From: Anabaena azotica FACHB-119
GTDB taxonomy: Bacteria; Cyanobacteriota; Cyanobacteriia; Cyanobacteriales; Nostocaceae
Reading direction: 5' to 3'
Length of the DNA stretch: 64,000 nucleotides
Assembly: GCF_014697625.1 (NCBI RefSeq)
Contig: NZ_JACJSG010000001.1
Location: 124,001-188,000 of the forward strand
This document shows, piece after piece, positions 59,068-64,000 of this stretch (position 1 is its first letter; each line of letters opens with the position of its first letter). The notes beneath the pieces were generated by a model. It had not been told where the DNA came from. It searched no databases and saw only the letters and a program-made list of their open reading frames with translations. The position numbers and the translations under genes are program-made.

Positions 59068-59922
59068 CTACCAGAGGTTAAGTTGTTGGGGTGGATGTTG
59101 AAGTTGGTTCCAAGGTAGAGGGGGAACGGGTACGCCATTTTGTTCTAGTAGCTGTTGGAAGTAACGGGCATTGTCAGGCGATCGCTCTTCTGTAGGACAA
59201 TGAACAAAGAAGTAAATTCTTGTCCCAACTTGTAACCATTGTTGAATTTGCTGCACCCACTCTTCCATAAACGGTTGATTTACCGCCAAATTGGGATGGG
59301 AAATAAACCTAATCAGGCTAAAACTTGTAGTAAGGCTGAACTGTACGGGTAATTTCGGTTTACGTCGTTCTGATTCTAACTGGGGGTCATCCTCTCCACT
59401 ATAAATAGGGCGTGAATCTAGTAATACCCTTCCCACGCCCAAAGTTTCTAAAAGCTGTGTTAAATTACTCTTATAAGGTTCTTGATACCAGTCAGGATGT
59501 CTGACTTCCAGTGCTAATGGTGCTGTTGTGCGCGGCCAAGCTGCTAAAAAACTAGTCAAATCATCTATTAATGTAGGTGCATAACTCGGTGGTAGCTGGG
59601 CAAATATAGGGCCGAGGCGTTTACCCAAAGGACGCATCCCTTCTAGAAAAGTTAAAGCGGCGGGAATATAGGGTTTTAATAAACCTTGATGAGTAATATC
59701 TCGTGGTAATTTCAAACAAAACTCAAAACCCGGTGGTGTTTCCTTCGCCCAACGGCTGACAGTTTCTAGGTTTGGTATTGCATAGAAAGTAGTATTACCC
59801 TCTACCGTAGTGAAGCGACGACTGTAAAGGTGGAGAAATTCCGAAGCACGACTCCCTTGGGGATAAAATTCACCTACCCAGCCCTTGTAAGCCCAAACAG
59901 CACAACCGATCAAGAAATTCAC
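59068..59922 (-). CDS. DUF72 family protein
   Basis: 284 residues. IGCAVWAYKGWVGEFYP (N-terminus), then VEGNTTFYAIPNLETVSRWAKETP, GFEFCLKLPRDITH and YFFVHCPTEERSPDNARYF are the DUF72 TIM-barrel pattern, related to xylose-isomerase-like barrels. Function unknown. Confidence 0.92.
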   Translation of the reverse strand: MNFLIGCAVWAYKGWVGEFYPQGSRASEFLHLYSRRFTTVEGNTTFYAIPNLETVSRWAKETPPGFEFCLKLPRDITHQGLLKPYIPAALTFLEGMRPLGKRLGPIFAQLPPSYAPTLIDDLTSFLAAWPRTTAPLALEVRHPDWYQEPYKSNLTQLLETLGVGRVLLDSRPIYSGEDDPQLESERRKPKLPVQFSLTTSFSLIRFISHPNLAVNQPFMEEWVQQIQQWLQVGTRIYFFVHCPTEERSPDNARYFQQLLEQNGVPVPPLPWNQLQHPPQQLNLW

Positions 59923-60244
59923 AAGCTTTGATGGAAAAATCTACACTTTATATTAAAAGGGATTGGGCATTGGGGACAAATCAATTCAAAATTAAAGAAT
60001 TTTCCTTTTATCTCCCCACTAATACTAGTTATAGAAATCCTATTTGAATTTTGAAAAAATATCACCACTTTGTAGGCCGATGCACTGCCCACCAAAACCA
60101 TGATATGCCGATGCACTGCCCACCCTACGTACTATATATAAATCCTGTAGAGACGTTGCATGCAACGTCTCTACATTGCATACAACGTCTCTACAACCCG
60201 TAACCTCTCATCTGTAACCTATAACCTGTTACCTATAACCTATC
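59923..60244. other. spacer with palindromes
   Basis: GTAGAGACGTTGCATGCAAC then GTCTCTAC (60150-60177) is a perfect palindrome, and GCCGATGCACTGCCCACC occurs twice (60075, 60107). No gene. Confidence 0.6.
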
Positions 60245-60586
60245 TCAATTCTCATCCCGCCCATGAACTTCAGCCGGTGGGCTGGTTGCTTCCACAGCCG
60301 TGAATGGTTCTAAAATTTTATAGGTATGACTTGCACCTTTGGGTACAGTCCAAGAACTTCCCGGTTCTAGAAGGATCATTTGTCCTTCGATGTGTAACTC
60401 GGCGCGACCATTAATTACATAACCAACAGTTTCGTATTCGCGACTAGTTGGTTGTTTATCTTCACCCGGTTGTTCATCTTCCCAAAGGCGCATGGAAAGA
60501 GATTTACCCGATGCTAGATATTTCTGACCGAGTTTTCCTTTAGGGGAATGGTGAGAGTCGATTTTTTTAACGCTGGTATCACTCAT
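60245..60586 (-). CDS. cupin domain protein
   Basis: 113 residues. Single cupin barrel: YETVGYVINGRAELHIEGQ, LEPGSSWTVPKGASHTYKI. The first cupin motif has only one of the usual histidines, so metal binding is uncertain. It starts 2 nt after the stop of the alcohol dehydrogenase gene, in one operon. Confidence 0.85.
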   Translation of the reverse strand: MSDTSVKKIDSHHSPKGKLGQKYLASGKSLSMRLWEDEQPGEDKQPTSREYETVGYVINGRAELHIEGQMILLEPGSSWTVPKGASHTYKILEPFTAVEATSPPAEVHGRDEN

Positions 60587-60588
60587 AT

Positions 60589-61767
60589 TTAGTTACCTTG
60601 CGGTTTCAATACAACTTTGATGCAGTTATCTTTCTTGTGTTTGAAAATTTCGTAACCGTGGGCTGCTTGTTCTAACGGTAGGGTGTGGGTGATGACGAAT
60701 GATGGGTCAATCTCACCGTTTTGAATACGTTCTAATAAGGGTCTTAAGTATCTATGAACGTGGGTTTGTCCCATTTTCCAAGTTAAACCCTTATTCATAG
60801 CCGCACCCATCGGAATCTTATCGAGGAAGCCACCATATACACCAGCTATGGAAACATGACCACCTTTAGCAGCAGACACCAGCACTTGTCTTAATGCGGT
60901 TGGTCTGTCTGTTTCTAGTCTGACAGCTTGTTTTACTTTGTCGTAAAAAGCCATCGCATCTGTACCGTGGGCTTCCATTCCCACTGCATCAATACAAGCA
61001 TCGGGGCCGCGTCCACCAGTCATCTCTTTCAGGGCTTCCCCAATATTTACTTCCTCATAATTGAGGACTTCCGCATGACATTGTTCCTTAGCCATCTGCA
61101 ACCGTTCAGGAACACGGTCAAAAGCGATAACTCTTTCCGCACCCAACATATAGGCACTTTTAATCGCAAATTGTCCCACTGGGCCGCAACCCCACACAGC
61201 CACAATATCGCCGGGTTTGATGTTGCAGTTTTCCGCCGCCATGTAGCCAGTCGGGAAGATGTCAGTTAAAAATAATACTTTTTCATCTGGTAGATTATCG
61301 GGGATTTTCAGCAAGCCCACATCGGCAAAAGGCACACGGGCGTATTCTGCTTGACCGCCAGCGTAACCGCCGAAGAGGTGAGAGTAGCCAAATAGACCTG
61401 CTGGAGAGTGACCCATTTGCAGTTCTACCATCCAGGCGTTAGGGTTAGAATTATCACACAAAGACCATAAGTCCCGTTGGCAGAAGAAGCAGGAACCGCA
61501 TGAGATAGTGAAGGGAACAACCACGCGATCGCCTACTTTCACATTTTTCACAGCACTGCCTAATTCTACCACTTCCCCCATGAACTCATGACCAAGGATA
61601 TCGCCACTTTGCATGGAAGGAATATAGCCATCATATATATGTAAATCTGACCCACAAATAGCTGTTGAAGTAATTTTAATAATTGCATCACGCGGGTTCA
61701 GAATTTTTGGGTCAGGTACAGTTTCTACCCTAACATCATTTGCTCCATGCCAGCAAACTGCTTTCAT
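60589..61767 (-). CDS. zinc-dependent alcohol dehydrogenase (formaldehyde-dehydrogenase-like)
   Basis: 392 residues. Catalytic zinc: Cys38 ([12 protein letters not shown]), GHEFMGE (about residue 60). Structural zinc: [19 protein letters not shown]-binding [14 protein letters not shown]. The FDH-like insert ([10 protein letters not shown]) is present. Glutathione-independent formaldehyde/alcohol oxidation is typical. It is a close paralogue of the gene at 63.0 kb. Confidence 0.9.
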   Translation of the reverse strand: MKAVCWHGANDVRVETVPDPKILNPRDAIIKITSTAICGSDLHIYDGYIPSMQSGDILGHEFMGEVVELGSAVKNVKVGDRVVVPFTISCGSCFFCQRDLWSLCDNSNPNAWMVELQMGHSPAGLFGYSHLFGGYAGGQAEYARVPFADVGLLKIPDNLPDEKVLFLTDIFPTGYMAAENCNIKPGDIVAVWGCGPVGQFAIKSAYMLGAERVIAFDRVPERLQMAKEQCHAEVLNYEEVNIGEALKEMTGGRGPDACIDAVGMEAHGTDAMAFYDKVKQAVRLETDRPTALRQVLVSAAKGGHVSIAGVYGGFLDKIPMGAAMNKGLTWKMGQTHVHRYLRPLLERIQNGEIDPSFVITHTLPLEQAAHGYEIFKHKKDNCIKVVLKPQGN

Positions 61768-61908
61768 AATTATTAGTCCTTAGTCATTTGTCATTGGTCA
61801 TTAGTCATTAGTTATTAAGAGGCGCAATTATCGCGCCTCTATTGCTAATTCTCTTAGTGGCAAAATCTAGTGATTTATGAGTAACATACTCAAACTAGAT
61901 ATTAGTTA

Positions 61909-62316
61909 TTAACTGCGGCTTCTAGCTTCTCTTACACGCTCAGGCTGTTGATAATAGCCACCTTCATTTTGAGTATTTGAGTTAATGGTTTCGCCAACTT
62001 TTCTTTGTACGTTTTTACCGAACTCTTTAGTAGCTCTGGGTGTCTGTTCGTCTAAGTTTAGCTTTTCTCGCACATTATCAGCAGCACCTTTAAGGCGGTT
62101 TTGAGCATTTCTTACTTGATTATCGTTGCCGATGCCTTCATTATCAGGAGTACCTTTGTAGTAAATACCTTCTGGAGTTTTGACGGTATCAGCTTGAGCA
62201 ATCATAGCAGTGCCGTAGGTGAAAGATTGACCTACAAAAAAGGTTGCTGCTACTAAGAAAACAACCAAAATTTGACGAAGCAGAATATTTTGTACCCAGG
62301 AAATTACTCGATTCAT
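61909..62316 (-). CDS. exported or membrane-anchored small protein
   Basis: 135 residues from an ATG at 62316 with TGAGGA upstream (a TTG four codons earlier is less likely). A hydrophobic segment (ILVVFLVAATFFVGQSFTYG) then AQAD suggests a signal peptide. The mature part is hydrophilic (LKGAADNVREKLNLDEQTPRATKEFGKNVQRKVGETI), like the CsbD/LEA-type stress proteins of cyanobacteria. It lies between two paralogous dehydrogenases. Confidence 0.7.
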   Translation of the reverse strand: MNRVISWVQNILLRQILVVFLVAATFFVGQSFTYGTAMIAQADTVKTPEGIYYKGTPDNEGIGNDNQVRNAQNRLKGAADNVREKLNLDEQTPRATKEFGKNVQRKVGETINSNTQNEGGYYQQPERVREARSRS

Positions 62317-62694
62317 AAAAATCCTCAATTAAATGAGACGATGTGTATATTTTTGCTTGAATAAATGCGCTTTAGCATCTATCTATAGCAGGGGACAGGT
62401 GACAGGTAACAGGGAATAGGGTTGAAAAACTTTTAAAGTAAAGGTTTAAGCATTAGCTAATGTCATCATCTATCAGCCAACTGCGATAAAACCATATTTA
62501 AAAATCGCTAATTAGTAGTAGTTTTTGATGGTATATTACTAATTACCTAGTTAGAAAATAGCGCTGAGAATCTAGTAGCGTGGCAATAGATTTAGAAAAA
62601 TTTGAACGCAGATAAACGAGGCAGTGCGTTGGGCGGCTTTGCCGACTTAAAGCAACTGCCGTGCAGATAAACGCAGATGATTAAGCAGGACTTA

Positions 62695-62808
62695 CGCAAG
62701 TGTCACAATTGGTAGTTGGTGCGTGACGCTACAAGTCTCATTAATACGTTCAAATATTATCGCCAGTCACACACCCTACAGAAAAAATATGCCAGTTGCG
62801 TAAGTGCT
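62695..62808. mobile_element. AGGACTTACGCA element, copy near-identical to 37751-37872 (inverted)
   Basis: Shares CAAGTGTCACAATTGGT, CTACAAGTCTCAT and ACACCCTACAGAAAAAAT with 37751-37872 in reverse orientation. Confidence 0.8.
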
Positions 62809-62844
62809 ATTAAGATGAGTCATTTTTCGCTAATGCACTATTTT

Positions 62845-62991
62845 AACGTGAGTTCGATGAACCTCTCCCTCCCAACCTCCCTCTCCTTTTAGGAGAGGGA
62901 GGAGAAACGAAAAAATCACCCTCTTACTCCCCTCTCCTCAAAGGAGAGGGGTTGGGGGAGAGGTCAAAACAACGCTTGTCGAACTCACGTT
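62845..62991. mobile_element. MITE-like element with AACGTGAGTTCGA ends
   Basis: AACGTGAGTTCGA (62845) and TCGAACTCACGTT (62979) are perfect inverted ends. The interior has CCTCTCCTT/GGAGAGG hairpins. Confidence 0.75.
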
Positions 62992-63031
62992 ATTTTAGTT
63001 TTGCCACGCCACTAGTACCTAGTCCTTATCC

Positions 63032-64000
63032 TCACGGTTTGAGTACAACTTTCACACAGTTATCTTGCTTCTGTTGAAAAATGTGATAACCTTGGGGTGC
63101 TTGTTCTAGAGGTAATTGATGGGTCACTATAAACGATGGGTCAAGTTTGCCTTCTAGGATGAGTTGCAGTAACAAATTCATGTATTTCTGACCGTGCATT
63201 TGTCCCATCCTGAAGGTTAAACCTTTATTAAAGGCTGCACCCAAGGGTATTTTGTCTACAAACCCACCATAGACACCCATAATTGAAAGTGTTCCACCTT
63301 TACGACAAGCCACCATCATCTCCCGCAATACGTGGGGACGGTCGGTTTCTAACCTCAGCTTTTGCTTGGTTTGGTCGTAAAAGTCTTCTATACCCACACC
63401 ATGTGCTTCCAAACCCACAGCATCAATACAAGCATCAGGGCCGCGTCCGCCAGTCATTTCTTTTAACGCTTCGCCTGCATTCACTTCTTCGTAATTGATA
63501 ACTTCGGCTTTGGCGTACTTTCTCGCCATCTCTAAACGTTCGGGAAAACGGTCTATAGCGATGACTTTTTCTGCACCCATCATATAAGCACTAATCATGG
63601 CAAACTGTCCCACAGCGCCGCAACCCCATACAGCCACAGTATCACCTGGCTGAATGTCGCACATTTCAGCACCCATATATCCGGTAGGGATAGCATCGGA
63701 GATGAATAGCAGCTTCTCATCGGGGATATCTGCTGGAACTTTCACCACACCCACATCAGCAAAGGGAACGCGGATATATTCAGCTTGTGCGCCAGCGTAA
63801 CCACCTAATAGATGAGAGTAGCCATAAATGGCTGAGGTGATATTACCATAGAGTTTTTCTTCTAAATAGGTGTTGGGGTTAGAGTTGTCGCACAATGACC
63901 ACAGATCACGCTGACAATAGCTGCATCTACCACAGCCAATTGTAGAAGGAACAACGACGCGATCGCCTATTTTTAAATTATCGACCCCGCGTCCAACTTC
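63032..64000 (-). CDS. zinc-dependent alcohol dehydrogenase, N-terminus beyond the window
   Basis: At least 322 residues; the frame runs off the window edge. Visible are the structural zinc Cys cluster ([16 protein letters not shown]), NAD-binding VAVWGCGAVGQFAM, and the same [11 protein letters not shown](L/M)EAHG block as the paralogue at 60.6-61.8 kb. The two are close tandem duplicates on the same strand. Confidence 0.88.
   Translation of the reverse strand, partial: EVGRGVDNLKIGDRVVVPSTIGCGRCSYCQRDLWSLCDNSNPNTYLEEKLYGNITSAIYGYSHLLGGYAGAQAEYIRVPFADVGVVKVPADIPDEKLLFISDAIPTGYMGAEMCDIQPGDTVAVWGCGAVGQFAMISAYMMGAEKVIAIDRFPERLEMARKYAKAEVINYEEVNAGEALKEMTGGRGPDACIDAVGLEAHGVGIEDFYDQTKQKLRLETDRPHVLREMMVACRKGGTLSIMGVYGGFVDKIPLGAAFNKGLTFRMGQMHGQKYMNLLLQLILEGKLDPSFIVTHQLPLEQAPQGYHIFQQKQDNCVKVVLKP

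Larger units (their letters stand above)
62573..63015. mobile_element. nested MITE-like element with TAGTGGCGTGGCAA ends
   Basis: Left CTAGTAGCGTGGCAA and right TTGCCACGCCACTAG. Inside are an AGGACTTACGCA element (62695-62808) and an AACGTGAGTTCGA element (62845-62991). About 443 bp, no gene. Confidence 0.75.

Overview
The window reads as chromosomal DNA of a filamentous, probably heterocyst-forming cyanobacterium of the Nostoc/Anabaena group. The evidence is the allophycocyanin core operon apcE-A-B-C, an F0F1 operon with the cyanobacterial b' subunit, a pair of A-type diflavin proteins (Flv3/Flv1), many HIP1 octamers (GCGATCGC), and abundant heptamer-type short tandem repeats, palindromes and MITE-like elements between genes. 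This assignment comes from gene content and known families; no database search was made.

Layout. 1-8.2 kb: SRPBCC protein, SirB1/TPR protein, apcC-apcB-apcA-apcE (minus strand) and a ComB-family phosphatase. 8.3-12 kb: small accessory island with a VapBC-like toxin-antitoxin pair, a large PIN-like protein, and a beheaded polymorphic-toxin tip with its probable immunity gene. 12-24.7 kb: methyltransferase, then the ATP synthase operon atp1-B-E-G-F-H-A. A strong terminator follows atpA, and two GTPase genes and a Uma2 gene separate it from the gamma subunit gene (atpC). atpC is flanked on the left by a duplicate of its own leader and first codons, and on the right by a duplicate of its own last codons and terminator. 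24.8-28.5 kb: small genes and a ParD/ParE module whose toxin is fused in frame to an ammonium transporter that has lost its N-terminal third. 28.7-37.3 kb: M48 protease, murA, tRNA-Leu(CAG), TrmH-family methyltransferase, flv3-flv1. 38-45.5 kb: a 2OG-dioxygenase-like gene, a Uma2 remnant, a 21-bp palindromic tandem array, an ABC-exporter/MarR/MFS operon, and a 2.25-kb block bounded by nested inverted repeats that holds a DUF4327-like gene and an IS200/IS605-type tnpB remnant. 45.6-57.9 kb: surface glycosylation genes (UDP-galactopyranose-mutase-like flavoprotein, GT2-GT4 fusion, two GT41/OGT-like enzymes), a REP-associated tyrosine transposase (RAYT) among its palindromes, a second Uma2 gene, a type IV pilin and mltA. 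58-64 kb: DUF72, cupin, two zinc alcohol dehydrogenases (the second cut by the window edge) and nested MITEs.

Most striking points: the rebuilt atpC locus with partial duplicates on both sides, the ParE-Amt fusion, the RAYT whose own coding sequence contains a REP arm, the nested inverted-repeat block at 43-45 kb, the 21-bp palindrome array at 39.1 kb, and possible initiation of murA at ATC.
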